This document shows positions 37,633 through 46,664 of a stretch of 64,000 nucleotides of DNA, in pieces. The DNA comes from an uncultured Pseudomonadota bacterium (GTDB lineage: Bacteria > Myxococcota_A > Bradymonadia > Bradymonadales > GCA-2716585): the NCBI GenBank assembly GCA_937123825.1, contig CAKZKQ010000675.1, positions 16,876 to 80,875 of the forward strand, written 5' to 3'. Position 1 is the first letter of the stretch. The number at the start of each line of letters is the position of its first letter. Made by a program: the position numbers and the translations under genes. A model generated the notes under the pieces. The model had not been told where the DNA came from. It searched no databases and was given only the letters and a program-made list of their open reading frames with translations.

Positions 37633-37800
37633 AACCGGGACCTGTTGCGCTAAGGGGACCGAGTCCAGTGGTGACGAGAACGAGACAAGATCGCTTTTGA
37701 CAACCGAACTCGTGCCGGGGGCACGTGGGAGGGCGTCGAGGGCGATCTTGGCCGTTGTCGGCCCACTGGTGACGGGAGCTTGGCTCGACAGGACCAGGCC
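37633..37800. repeat. Structured dispersed repeat, copy 1
   Basis: From GGGACC to GGGAGC (37656-37779) this matches, in reverse, the core of 54616-54773. Paired arms are visible: CCAGTGG/CCACTGG, CAAGATCGC/GCGATCTTG and an internal CGTGCC-GGG-GGCACG hairpin. An outer imperfect pair (GGACCTGT/ACAGGACC) lies at both edges. No protein-coding role is likely, though both copies read as a similar peptide (SVVKSDLVSFSSP) in one frame. Confidence 0.65.
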
Positions 37801-37860
37801 TTCAGGGGGCAAAGACGCGGTCGGGCAATGTTTTTACACCATATTGGCCGTTTTGGGGGA

Positions 37861-38601
37861 TCAATCGAGCAGGTGTGAGGCACCTTTTTGAACGTTGGGG
37901 TCCCTGGGGTTGAAGCAGCGCTTGCGTTGCTCGCCCTCCCACCATTTGGCCCGCAGCTTGGTGATGCTTTGATCAAAGCGCTCATCAAGGAATTGGGCGC
38001 TTTGAATGCGGTCGGTGCGAAAGTGGCGGAACCCCTGGCGAAGTTGGCACCAGGCGACGATGAGTCGGGCGCGCTCAAAGTAGGCCACGGCGATGGGCCA
38101 GATGGTCCGCTCAGTGGTCTGGTCTTTGTGGTCGCCGTAGCGCAGGTGGATTTTGCGTTGGTCCCGGATGGCGCACCGCACCGCCTGCATGTCCAGCGCG
38201 TCGGGCAGAATCTGGCGTTTGCCCACGATGGTCACCCCGGCGTCGATGACCAATGGGCGCAGGTGCTCGGGGACCACGTCGTGGATCTTGCGGACGAGGT
38301 CGCGGGCGGCGCGCGCCAGGGCCGGATCCCCCTGCGCGGCGACCCACTGCGCGCCCAGCACGGCGGCCTCGATCTCGTCGGCGGTGAGCATCAGCGGCGG
38401 CATGTCGTAGCCGCGCTTGAGGACGTACCCGATGCCCGCTTCGCCCTGAATGGGCACGCGCTGGGCCATCAACTCGGCGATGTCCCGGTAGATGGTGCGC
38501 ACAGAGGTCTCCAATTCCTGCGCCAGTTGCCGGGCCGTGATCGGCTTTCGAGCCGAGCGCAGGATCTGAATGATCTGAAAGAGTCGGTCAGCGCGTCGCA
38601 T
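37861..38601 (-). CDS. WYL-domain HTH regulator (YafY-like)
   Basis: 246 residues: an HTH_11 domain (MRRADRLFQIIQILRSARKPITARQLAQELETSVRTIYRDIAEL), then a WYL sensor domain (KIHLRYGDHKDQTTERTIWPIAVAYFERARLIVAWCQLRQGFRHFRTDRI). The ATG overlaps the upstream GST stop (TGATG), so it is translationally coupled to it; an in-frame GTG immediately precedes. WYL regulators usually sense nucleic-acid-like or small ligands. Probably controls the GST gene. Confidence 0.87.
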   Translation of the reverse strand: MRRADRLFQIIQILRSARKPITARQLAQELETSVRTIYRDIAELMAQRVPIQGEAGIGYVLKRGYDMPPLMLTADEIEAAVLGAQWVAAQGDPALARAARDLVRKIHDVVPEHLRPLVIDAGVTIVGKRQILPDALDMQAVRCAIRDQRKIHLRYGDHKDQTTERTIWPIAVAYFERARLIVAWCQLRQGFRHFRTDRIQSAQFLDERFDQSITKLRAKWWEGEQRKRCFNPRDPNVQKGASHLLD

Positions 38602-39221
38602 CACTGTCCAGGTTTGGGAGGCATCGCCTTGCGGAAGCCCTCAATGTCCATCACGCGTCCCAGCCAGTGGGTGATGTTGGGCTGGGTGGGGGCGGCGCCG
38701 GCCAGGGCCAGGTGGGTGATGTTGGCGCCCAGCGAGATGTCGGCGATGCTGGGTTTGTCACCGGCGATGAAGGCCGTGTTGGCCAAACCGTCCGAGAGGA
38801 TGGGCAACAGCTCTTCAAGGGCTTTGTGGCCGCGCTCAATGGCGGCTTTGTCACCGTGTTCGCCCAAAAATACGGTGTTGAGGACCACGTCGGTGACCGT
38901 GCGGCTCAGACGGCACTGGTTCCAGTCGAGCCACTGTTCGATGGTGGCGCGCGTTTTGAGGTCGCTGGGGTACCAATCGGTCAGGTCGTGTTTGAGGCAG
39001 AGGTAGCGCAGGATGGCGTTGGACTCGTGCAGCTTGATGTCGCCGTCAATGAGCGTGGGCACCTGATGGTTGGGGTTGATGGCCAGATAGGACGGTGAGA
39101 CGTGCTCGCCCTTGACCAGATCAACCATGCGAAATTCGTAGTCGATGCCCTCTTCTTCGAGCAGCGAGGTGACACGGCGAGAATGCTGGGAGAAGGGATG
39201 TCCGTAGAGGATGGGGGTCAT
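38601..39221 (-). CDS. Glutathione S-transferase family protein
   Basis: 206 residues. N-terminal thioredoxin-like domain: ILYGHPFSQHSRRVTSLLEEEGIDYEF, NHQVPTLIDGDIKLHESNAILRYL (cis-Pro and the ES glutathione-site pair). C-terminal all-helical domain contains FIAGDKPSIADISLGANI. Ser in the SQHSRR region is the likely catalytic residue (theta-like). Start ATG seven bases after AAGGA. First gene of a two-gene operon with the WYL regulator. Confidence 0.87.
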   Translation of the reverse strand: MTPILYGHPFSQHSRRVTSLLEEEGIDYEFRMVDLVKGEHVSPSYLAINPNHQVPTLIDGDIKLHESNAILRYLCLKHDLTDWYPSDLKTRATIEQWLDWNQCRLSRTVTDVVLNTVFLGEHGDKAAIERGHKALEELLPILSDGLANTAFIAGDKPSIADISLGANITHLALAGAAPTQPNITHWLGRVMDIEGFRKAMPPKPGQ

Positions 39222-39540
39222 GGCCGGTCCTTTGGGGTTTTTGTGTCGGTTTTGCAAACTTCGGACGTCTATCCAACGCCCGAACATAATGTGTTCCTGC
39301 GAACAAATGGAAGGTAGCACCCCCCTGCTGCCACCGTTATGTCAGCAGTGCTGAGCATTTTTTTGGTGGTCCATTTTTTCACCTTCTGAGATGATGTGCA
39401 GTGCTTGTGAAGGTCGATTTTATGGGGTTTGGGCGGTCAAGGAGTGCTTTGGGCCGTGCGCTGTCTGTGTCAGAATGACCAAAAGATGCGCGCTGCGCGT
39501 AGCCATGGATGACCCCCGGTGTGATGAGAGGAGAGGTGCG
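39222..39540. other. Divergent intergenic region with terminator-like hairpin
   Basis: 319 bases between the GST gene and the first of three paralogues. It contains GAACA-TAATG-TGTTC (39282-39296), a candidate operator, and TCAGC-AGT-GCTGA followed by GCATTTTTTT (39342-39364) on the plus strand, which looks like a short terminator or attenuator. No gene. Confidence 0.35.
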
Positions 39541-41352
39541 ATGCAGGAAGACGTCCACGTTGAAGATGAGCCGCACCTGACCAAGGAGGAGCTGCGGTAC
39601 CGCCGCCCAAGCATGCGCCCGTTGTGGATGATGACGTTCTGGGTGGTGGTGGTGGTGGGCGGTTTTTGCATCTACGCCTTTGTTTACGAGCCCGCCAAAG
39701 AGGATCGGGAGGCTCGACAGCGCGCCGCAGAGCGCTTTGTCCAATGGCAGCAGGCCTGGGACGGGTACGAAAAGTGCGTTTTGGGGCCTCATGTGGATGA
39801 GCCAAACCGTGTTTATGGGCTCCAAGCGGCGTTTTTGGAGCAAAAAACACCCAACAAGTCGCTGATCCAGTGTCGCGCGGCGCTGAACAAGGCCATGGGG
39901 CGCTGGACCATGCCCTCGTGGCACGACAACGCGCTGATCGAGCAGATCAACGCCCTCCATGGCCAGATGAAGGCCTTGCCGCCGTTGTCCAAGGACAAAC
40001 CCGTAACGCTTTCAGAGGAGTCACTCGGGGGATTTTGCCAGTCGATGCAGGTGGTGGCGGCCTCGCTCAAGGGCGTGTCCGCGTTGGCTGAAAACGGCGA
40101 ACTGGCCGTGCGCAATTTTGAGTGTGGGCGCTGGTTCAACGCTCAAACGTCCGTGGTGGAGCCGACCCTGCCCGAAGGGCTGCGGCACATTGGGATGACG
40201 GAGTTGGCGTGGTCCCAGGACAACCCCGAGAAAGTCTGGCGGATGGAGCCCACCACGGCCCGACTGGATGTGGAGGCGCGCGGGGATTGGTTGGCGACGC
40301 GTGCGATCGATGATGCAAACGGTCAGTGGGTGTGGTTGCGCACCCGGGACGGTCAAAAGTGGGAGCAAGTCACGGCCAAGGTACCCAAACGCGACCGTTT
40401 TTGGAGTGCCTTTGATTGGCAGGACGACGGCGCGCTCTGGGTGGTGCGTCGCCCCGAGTTTGTGGGAGACGAGCCCCCTGGTGTCTTGATGCTCAAGGCC
40501 CCCGGTCAACCCTGGAAAGAGGTGGCCACGCTGCCCGAGACGCTGCGCGTCAGCCACATCAAACATCTCCCCAAGACCAACGAGGTGGTGGTTCTGGGCT
40601 CCAGACAGACGCCGGAGGCTGCCACGGTGGCGGTGCGCATTGATTTGGACAGTGGCCAAGCCAGGACCAGGGTATTGGTGTCTCGGTTTGCAGGCGATTT
40701 GATGGTGGCCAGAGCCCACATCAAGCCCGACGGTGCCATCATCGCCATCACCCGTTGGTGCTCCAAAGGGTGTTGGCTGTGGGCCAGCGATGTGCCCGCA
40801 GATTGGTCCAAAGAGACCCCCAAGAGCATGGAACATTACAACGGCTCATCCGATGAAGGGGTGTTTTCCTGCGTTGCAAATGACCGGTGGATGGCCTTGA
40901 TGGGAGGCTTGAAGATAGACGCTGAGACGCTTGAGCAAGCCGGGGCGCTGCGGCGCCACACCGAACCCGAGCCCTGGGATTTCTATCCTCAATCGATCCG
41001 CTGCCTGGGCCAAAAGCGGTTCATGGTCTACCGCGTTCGCCACGACGAGTACCCCAAGCACCACTTTCTCTTGCAGCGCATGGAGATGGACGGGAGCGGG
41101 CGGCAATCGCTCATGGAGGCCTCGGGGGGTGAGGGGCGTCACGTGACGGTGCGCAGCGGGGAGCAGGCCCCCGAAGTGCTGACCATCCAGCACGACCGGG
41201 CGTTTGTGTGGTCGTGCGCTCCCAAAGCGGACCGCTGCACCGTGCAAGAGGCCCTCAAGTTTGAAGGCGACGGGGATGGCTGGCTGAACCTCGGCGCGGT
41301 CTTTTATCAAGGGCGACTCTTTGTCGAAGGAGATCGCTCAAGGTGGTTTTAG
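39541..41352 (+). CDS. Paralogue 1 of a novel membrane-anchored protein ending in RWF
   Basis: 603 residues. A cytoplasmic N-terminus (EELRYRRPSMRPLW) precedes one transmembrane helix (about residues 31-52), so the bulk faces the periplasm. The segment WDGYEKCVLG is followed by a Cys-containing helical part, then a beta-rich region with repeated D/N-W and RTRDGQKWEQVTAK (Asp-box-like, as in beta-propellers). It ends GDRSRWF. ATG follows GAGGAGAGG; an in-frame upstream ATG (39505) is possible. It shares its architecture with the next two genes and stops three bases before the next start. Function unknown. Confidence 0.72.
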   Translation: MQEDVHVEDEPHLTKEELRYRRPSMRPLWMMTFWVVVVVGGFCIYAFVYEPAKEDREARQRAAERFVQWQQAWDGYEKCVLGPHVDEPNRVYGLQAAFLEQKTPNKSLIQCRAALNKAMGRWTMPSWHDNALIEQINALHGQMKALPPLSKDKPVTLSEESLGGFCQSMQVVAASLKGVSALAENGELAVRNFECGRWFNAQTSVVEPTLPEGLRHIGMTELAWSQDNPEKVWRMEPTTARLDVEARGDWLATRAIDDANGQWVWLRTRDGQKWEQVTAKVPKRDRFWSAFDWQDDGALWVVRRPEFVGDEPPGVLMLKAPGQPWKEVATLPETLRVSHIKHLPKTNEVVVLGSRQTPEAATVAVRIDLDSGQARTRVLVSRFAGDLMVARAHIKPDGAIIAITRWCSKGCWLWASDVPADWSKETPKSMEHYNGSSDEGVFSCVANDRWMALMGGLKIDAETLEQAGALRRHTEPEPWDFYPQSIRCLGQKRFMVYRVRHDEYPKHHFLLQRMEMDGSGRQSLMEASGGEGRHVTVRSGEQAPEVLTIQHDRAFVWSCAPKADRCTVQEALKFEGDGDGWLNLGAVFYQGRLFVEGDRSRWF

Positions 41353-41355
41353 GTC

Positions 41356-43257
41356 ATGCCAACATTGGGCCCACAAGAGCCCAGGGCTCAGGAAGATGAC
41401 GCGCCGCTGACAGCCGAAGAGCTGGGTTACCGGCGCCAAAGGTTTTTGTCGTGGCGCAAGATCCTCTTTTGGGGTGTGGTCTTGTGCTGCTGCGCTGCGT
41501 GGCACCAGCTTGTGCACTTGCCCAACGAGTTCCACACGCTGCGCATCCACGAACCCCAAGCCAGCCAGAAACACACCCCCGATGCTCCATACCTCGCCGC
41601 TGAAGAGCGCCGTCTGTCATGGAAGCCACTGCGCGATGCCTGGGATGGGTATGAGCGGTGTGTGTTGGGCTCCCATCGGAACCTGGACAACCGTGTGACA
41701 GGGCTCTTTGCGGCGTCGTTGGAGACGGGCCAAAACGTCGATCTGGTGTTGAGGCGCTGCCGAGAGCGGCTCGATGGGGCATTGAGCGACTGGAGTGTAC
41801 CGGCTGGAGGCGACGGTGCGCTGAAGGACGCCATCAAAGTCCAGCGCGAGCGTCTGGTGGCGTTGCCAAGGATGATCAAGGGCGGCGGCAAGCGGCCTTC
41901 TGAGGCGTCGCTGACGGCGGTGTGTCAAAACATGCAGCGTGCCGCTCAGGCCACGGGCGAGGTCTTCAAGGCGGCAGAGCAATCGGATTTGAGCCCGACA
42001 GTGCCCCAATGCAATCCCTTGCCCAACCCCGAAGGTGTGGTGGTGGAGCCCAGCGTGCCCTGGAGGCTCAGGCATGTGGGGGTGGAGGATCTGGAGTGGT
42101 CCAACCAGAACCCGCAAGAGGTCTGGCAAATGCAGACAGGGCGCGGCGTTGGACACAACACCCACATCCAGGGGCCGTGGCTGATGACCCGCGCCATCAA
42201 CGACAAAACCGATGAGCGCGTGTGGCTGCGCACCCGCGATGGCCAAAACTGGGAGCAGATCACGGCCAAAGTCGGCCAAAAGGACGGTTTTCGGGGCACA
42301 TTTGACTGGAAAGACGACGGCAGCCTGTGGACAGTCCGCCACCGTGAGGGCTCAACAGTTGAAGAGTTGATGCTCAAAGCCCCCGGCAAAGAGTGGGCGG
42401 TGGTGGCTCCTTTGCCAGCGCATTTTCAGGCCAGTCACGTCAAACATCTGCCCGATTTGAACCAGGTGGCGCTTCTGGGCGCCATGAAAACCGGCGGTCA
42501 GGACCTGGTGGTGGCTGTGCGGGTGTCCCTGGACAGCGCCCAGGTGGACGCGTGGCGCTTGCTGGCCGAAAGGTCGTACGGAGAAGGCAGCCGACCCTGG
42601 TACCGCATCGCCCAGGCCCGGATCGAAGCCGACGGCCGCGCCACCGTCGTGATCACCCACACCAACAAGGTCCAATTTGTCCGGGTCTTTGAGTTGTCGC
42701 CAGATTGGGACAAGCCCCCGGTGATGTCCGAGGACTTTGATGGCTCTTATTACACCGATGAGGCCATGGCGTGCGCTGGGCAAGGCTGGGGGTTTGTCTT
42801 TGCCAGCGTGCATGCGCAAAAGACCACCGCGCAGGCATCGTGGCTGAATGCGTGCAAATCAAGGAAAGACTGCGCGGGGCACTTCAAGGGCCGACCGTTT
42901 AAAGTGTCGTGCCTTCAAAACCGCCGTTTTGTGCTTGGCGCCGATCGGCCCTGGGGGGCGCGCACCCATCGCTGGCGCTTGGATGTGTTGGGGCCAGAAG
43001 ACCGTCATCTGAACCTCCTGAAGGTCCACATCGGAGAGAGCGACAGCGTCCTGCTTAACCACGATGATCCTGCGGACCTCAAGGCGCTGAGCCTGCACCA
43101 CGACCACGCGGTCATTTGGAGCTGCGGTGATGGCTCAAAGCGTTGTCAATTTGGCAAAAGGATCCAGTATAATAAAGACACGCCACATCTGGAGCTGGAC
43201 GCGGTTTTTGCCGACGGCCTGCTTTTCTCCAATCAACACAGCTCACGATGGTTTTGA
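41356..43257 (+). CDS. Paralogue 2 of the novel membrane-anchored RWF protein
   Basis: 633 residues. Same plan as paralogue 1: EELGYRRQRFLSWRK before a single hydrophobic helix, WDGYERCVLG, then the beta-rich domain with WLRTRDGQNWEQITAKVGQKDGF and IQARIEADG-like strands, ending HSSRWF. Long stretches are near-identical to paralogue 1 around the Asp-box (WLRTRDGQ.WEQ.TAKV), so the duplication is recent or under selection. Only three bases separate it from both neighbours, so all three are surely one transcript. Confidence 0.72.
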   Translation: MPTLGPQEPRAQEDDAPLTAEELGYRRQRFLSWRKILFWGVVLCCCAAWHQLVHLPNEFHTLRIHEPQASQKHTPDAPYLAAEERRLSWKPLRDAWDGYERCVLGSHRNLDNRVTGLFAASLETGQNVDLVLRRCRERLDGALSDWSVPAGGDGALKDAIKVQRERLVALPRMIKGGGKRPSEASLTAVCQNMQRAAQATGEVFKAAEQSDLSPTVPQCNPLPNPEGVVVEPSVPWRLRHVGVEDLEWSNQNPQEVWQMQTGRGVGHNTHIQGPWLMTRAINDKTDERVWLRTRDGQNWEQITAKVGQKDGFRGTFDWKDDGSLWTVRHREGSTVEELMLKAPGKEWAVVAPLPAHFQASHVKHLPDLNQVALLGAMKTGGQDLVVAVRVSLDSAQVDAWRLLAERSYGEGSRPWYRIAQARIEADGRATVVITHTNKVQFVRVFELSPDWDKPPVMSEDFDGSYYTDEAMACAGQGWGFVFASVHAQKTTAQASWLNACKSRKDCAGHFKGRPFKVSCLQNRRFVLGADRPWGARTHRWRLDVLGPEDRHLNLLKVHIGESDSVLLNHDDPADLKALSLHHDHAVIWSCGDGSKRCQFGKRIQYNKDTPHLELDAVFADGLLFSNQHSSRWF

Positions 43258-43260
43258 CCC

Positions 43261-45084
43261 ATGCCCAAACCAAAGACAGAGCAGGATGGATTTGAGGGAG
43301 AGTTAGCGCTCACACCCGAAGAACTTGGGGCTCGCCGTCCGAGCCTGAGACCGCTGTGGAGAGCGCTGGTGGTTTTGGTGCTCCTTGTGGGCGGTTTTGA
43401 GGCCTACCAGACCGTGGCGCAGCCCTGGTTTGAAGAGCAAGACACGCGCCGCCGCCTGGAGACCCTCTGGCCAAAGTGGTTTGCCTCCTGGCAGGACTAC
43501 GAGCGCTGCGTCTTGGGTGAAGGTGGGACGGAATCTTTTGGTTCCGCCGCGCTGGCAAGGGCATCGGTGAGCGATGCACGGTTTTTTGAGATACTGAGCC
43601 ACTGCGGCGCGACGTGGAAGTTTCGCTGGGTGAAGTGGGATCGGCACGGGCGCTTTGGGTCGCCGCTTATAAAAGAGGCCGAGCGCCTTCAGACTCTGAT
43701 GCACACGCTGCGCAAAGCCCCTCACCGCGTTGGTCCCGAAGAGTTGTTGTCCTATTGCAAGTCGCTGGCGCTTCGCCATGAGAAGTTGATGTCGTTGGGG
43801 CAGAAGGTGGGCGCGGTGGAGCCTGGATGGGAGCCGATCGACTGTGGCCCCTGGTGGGATGAGTCGCCGTCGCCGTCATGGGTTCAGTTGCCGCATCCCT
43901 GGGGGCGCCAGCGGAGTTTGCGCACAAGTTGGTCGCCGCGCGGTGAGGGCGGTCTCTTGAACCTCATGGGGTTGTCCCACCACGGACGCGAGGTTTCGTC
44001 AGACAGCATGCTGGTCCGGGCGTTGAACGCCGACGACGGCGCGCGGGGCTGGTTTGAGACCGTGAGCGGCGAGTCTTGGACGCTTTTGGCCAAGGAGAAG
44101 GCGGTAACGGACGATGTGCACGTTTATGGTGAGGCCTTTGCGTACGAAAAAGGTGAGCTGTGGACGGTGCGAGGCCCCCGCGTTGAGGAGAAAGGGAAGA
44201 CGGAGTTGGTGCGCTTGAACCAGGGGGTTTGGGAGCCTGTGGCGGTGTTGCCGCAGAGGTTTGCGCCGTCTCACATCAAGGTGCTTGGGTCTTTGGGGTC
44301 GGTGATCCTGGTGGGGAGGGCTTCGCTGAAGCACGAGCGAAAGAGTTTTCGTCGCAGGTTGGTGGCGATGGCTTTGAAGGTGGATGTGAAGACGGGGAAG
44401 GTCCAGCGAACCGAGCTGGCACACCACACCTGGCGGACGCCTCGCCTGGTGTCGGCCCGGGTAGATGACGACGGCGCGGTGGCGGCGCTTGTGGAGTTTT
44501 ATTCTAAAGACACCTTGACGAAGTTGGTGCGCTTGCCGGCCGATTGGGAGTCATCTGAGCGTTTTGAGCACGAGTTTGTGGGCAGGGTCGCGGGGGTGTG
44601 TTCCAGCGGCGCGAATGTGCGTGTTCAGGGAACCAGGGAGGCGTTGGAGAGCGCCGATGGGGGGCGACACTGGGAGGTGAAGCCTGCGTCGGTGCCCAAA
44701 GGCCCTCATACGTGGTCTGTGTTGGGGATGGCGTGCCGGGGCAGTAAGGCGGCGCGGTTGGTGGAGAGTTTCAGCGATGATCGCCGCAGTGGTGAGCGGC
44801 GTTTGGAGCTGTGTGAGGGGGCGACGTGCGAGGTTTTGTGGCGTTGGTCTCACAAGTACGATGAGACGGAGAGCGCTGGGTTGAGTTGGGGCCAGGGGCC
44901 GCTGCGCGTGGTGAGGGTGCGCCCTGAGATGGCGGTGGTGTGGGAGTGCCCGGGCGAGCCGGGGGCGTGTGAGCAGGCGCTGCGGTTGTGGCGTCGGGAT
45001 GGGGCCAAGGTGGATGCGAGCGGTGCAGTAAGGGTGGGCGGCGAGTTTTTTGATGTGTCGGAGAGGCTGCCGCGCTGGTTTTGA
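43261..45084 (+). CDS. Paralogue 3 of the novel membrane-anchored RWF protein
   Basis: 607 residues and the most diverged copy. EELGARRPSLRPLWR precedes the membrane helix, then WQDYERCVLGEGG and a beta-rich domain where the Asp-box region is weaker (WFETVSGESWTLLAKE). It ends SERLPRWF. The conserved N-terminal arginine motif, YERCVLG and the final RWF mark it as the same family. Ends 21 bases from a convergent gene. Confidence 0.7.
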   Translation: MPKPKTEQDGFEGELALTPEELGARRPSLRPLWRALVVLVLLVGGFEAYQTVAQPWFEEQDTRRRLETLWPKWFASWQDYERCVLGEGGTESFGSAALARASVSDARFFEILSHCGATWKFRWVKWDRHGRFGSPLIKEAERLQTLMHTLRKAPHRVGPEELLSYCKSLALRHEKLMSLGQKVGAVEPGWEPIDCGPWWDESPSPSWVQLPHPWGRQRSLRTSWSPRGEGGLLNLMGLSHHGREVSSDSMLVRALNADDGARGWFETVSGESWTLLAKEKAVTDDVHVYGEAFAYEKGELWTVRGPRVEEKGKTELVRLNQGVWEPVAVLPQRFAPSHIKVLGSLGSVILVGRASLKHERKSFRRRLVAMALKVDVKTGKVQRTELAHHTWRTPRLVSARVDDDGAVAALVEFYSKDTLTKLVRLPADWESSERFEHEFVGRVAGVCSSGANVRVQGTREALESADGGRHWEVKPASVPKGPHTWSVLGMACRGSKAARLVESFSDDRRSGERRLELCEGATCEVLWRWSHKYDETESAGLSWGQGPLRVVRVRPEMAVVWECPGEPGACEQALRLWRRDGAKVDASGAVRVGGEFFDVSERLPRWF

Positions 45085-45105
45085 GGTTTGGTTTTTTGGC
45101 GGTGT

Positions 45106-46536
45106 TTATCGCAGCGCTTCGACGCGCTCCATGAAGCGCTCTTCGAGGGCGAGTTCGGCGTCGTCGAGGTCTTTGCCAAAGGCGACGACGTCGAGTTTGC
45201 CGTAGTCGCGGATGCTGCCGACGTTGTAGAGGACAAAGCGCCCCTGGGGGTTGTTGGGGCGCCAGGCGTCGTCGCCCAGGGCGTCGAGGACGTCTTGGAA
45301 TGAGTGGCCGATGAGGTGGGGGAGGATGACGTCGCGGACCCGGTACGGGGGGCGGCCGTCGGGGTAGAGTCGGTCGACGAGGGACATGGGGGTGGAGGTG
45401 CCGCCCCAGCGTCCGTTGCACTCTACGAATTTGACCTGTCCGTCGACCACAATGAAGTCAAACGAGCAGCGCCCCACGTAGCCCAGCGCCTGGTAGACCT
45501 CGGCGATCATGAGCGAGGCGAAGGCCATTTGCTGGTGGACGTCCTGGCTCAGGCGCGAGGGGAGCGAGCCCTGGAAGACCCCTTCTTCACCTTCGAGCAG
45601 TTGTTCGTAGAGGCCGTCGAGGCGCGGCTGGCCCTGTCCTTTGGGTGGGATCCAGAGCTGTGAGGAGGGGGAGTCGGTGGCGTCTTCCCAACTGACGGCG
45701 ACGACGGGGTCGTCGGTGCGCCATTCTTTGTCTTTGAGGAAGGTTTGGACGGCGTTCAGTAGGCTGGAGTCGTCCATGGCGAGTATCTGGTCAGCGGTCC
45801 AGAGGCGGTTGCCCATGGCGGAGGCGCAGCGGGTCATCTTGAGGGCCACGCGGCGGTGTTTGGCGGCCAGCGTGCGCAGATGCCCGGCCAGCTCGGCGGC
45901 GGTGGTGGCGTGGTGGGTGTCGACCAGCCAGCGGGGGCCGAGCAAGCCGTGGACGAGCTTGTGGAGCAGGAGCTTGTCGTTGGCATACCAGGTCACGGGG
46001 GGCGGTGGCGCCAGGACCTGGACGGGGGTGTGGGTGGTGTCGGCGACGGATTTGGCCAGCTCCCAGACGGGTTTGATGCCCATGTAGGGGTGGATGGTCA
46101 GTCCGCCAGCGTCGCGGGCAGCCTGGCACAGGGGGTCGAGGACCTGCGGGGCCTGGCTGGCTTTGGCGACCTCGATGGCGGAGCCGTCGATGGGGGCGTG
46201 GAGGTAGCGCGCCTTGCCCAGACCCAGGGTCTGGGCGTGGTAGCCGAGGTAGTCGGGCATGGGGGCGCAGGTGCCGACGATGAGGTCGCCGTCGGTGGCC
46301 CGGGTGACGGCGCGCAGTTGGTAGTTTTCGATGCCGACGATGTCTTGCAAAAAGGGGATGCCGCTGGCGTCGTCGAGGTGGAGCGCGGGGTGGGCGGCGT
46401 TGGGGGCCTTGAAGGCCAGGTGCTGCCAGGGTTCGGAGCGCTGCGTGATGTGGAGCGCGGCGTCGGCCTCGGCGGCGGCTTGGCGGGCCTGCTGGCGTTG
46501 TTCATCGGAGAGCGGCTGGGGGGTGTATGGGGGCAT
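45106..46536 (-). CDS. ATP-grasp enzyme, PGM1-like (pre-ATP-grasp plus ATP-grasp)
   Basis: 476 residues. The N-terminal half holds a Rossmann-like pre-ATP-grasp region (LIVGTCAPMPDYLGYHAQTLGLGKARYL). The C-terminal half has the ATP-grasp nucleotide and metal part, YVGRCSFDFIVVDGQVKFVECNGRWGGTSTPMSLV, where FVECNGRWGG carries the Mg-binding Glu and Asn. PGM1-type ligases join peptides and amino acids in natural-product and storage chemistry. No peptide precursor or biosynthetic cluster is visible next to it, so the product is unknown. Confidence 0.75.
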   Translation of the reverse strand: MPPYTPQPLSDEQRQQARQAAAEADAALHITQRSEPWQHLAFKAPNAAHPALHLDDASGIPFLQDIVGIENYQLRAVTRATDGDLIVGTCAPMPDYLGYHAQTLGLGKARYLHAPIDGSAIEVAKASQAPQVLDPLCQAARDAGGLTIHPYMGIKPVWELAKSVADTTHTPVQVLAPPPPVTWYANDKLLLHKLVHGLLGPRWLVDTHHATTAAELAGHLRTLAAKHRRVALKMTRCASAMGNRLWTADQILAMDDSSLLNAVQTFLKDKEWRTDDPVVAVSWEDATDSPSSQLWIPPKGQGQPRLDGLYEQLLEGEEGVFQGSLPSRLSQDVHQQMAFASLMIAEVYQALGYVGRCSFDFIVVDGQVKFVECNGRWGGTSTPMSLVDRLYPDGRPPYRVRDVILPHLIGHSFQDVLDALGDDAWRPNNPQGRFVLYNVGSIRDYGKLDVVAFGKDLDDAELALEERFMERVEALR

Positions 46537-46664
46537 CGAGGGACCTCTTTCGATCTCGGTGGGGGGAGTGTCTGGGGTCCGCAGACCCGCAGTGGGGCGG
46601 TATCATACGCAAAGCGGTGCGTTTGGCCATGTCTTGGGGCGGTTTTGGGCCGTTTGGGGTGGGT

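Noticed and set aside
37546..37812. Small protein shared with 54623-54811
   Set aside because: Similarity follows the structured DNA repeat, stems covary, and each frame runs out of the repeat into unrelated sequence.
36167..37891. 574-codon plus frame opposite the symporter
   Set aside because: Gln/Arg/Gly-rich antisense of membrane helices.
39282..39296. LexA/SOS box upstream of the GST gene
   Set aside because: GAACA-TAATG-TGTTC has the wrong spacing for known LexA sites.
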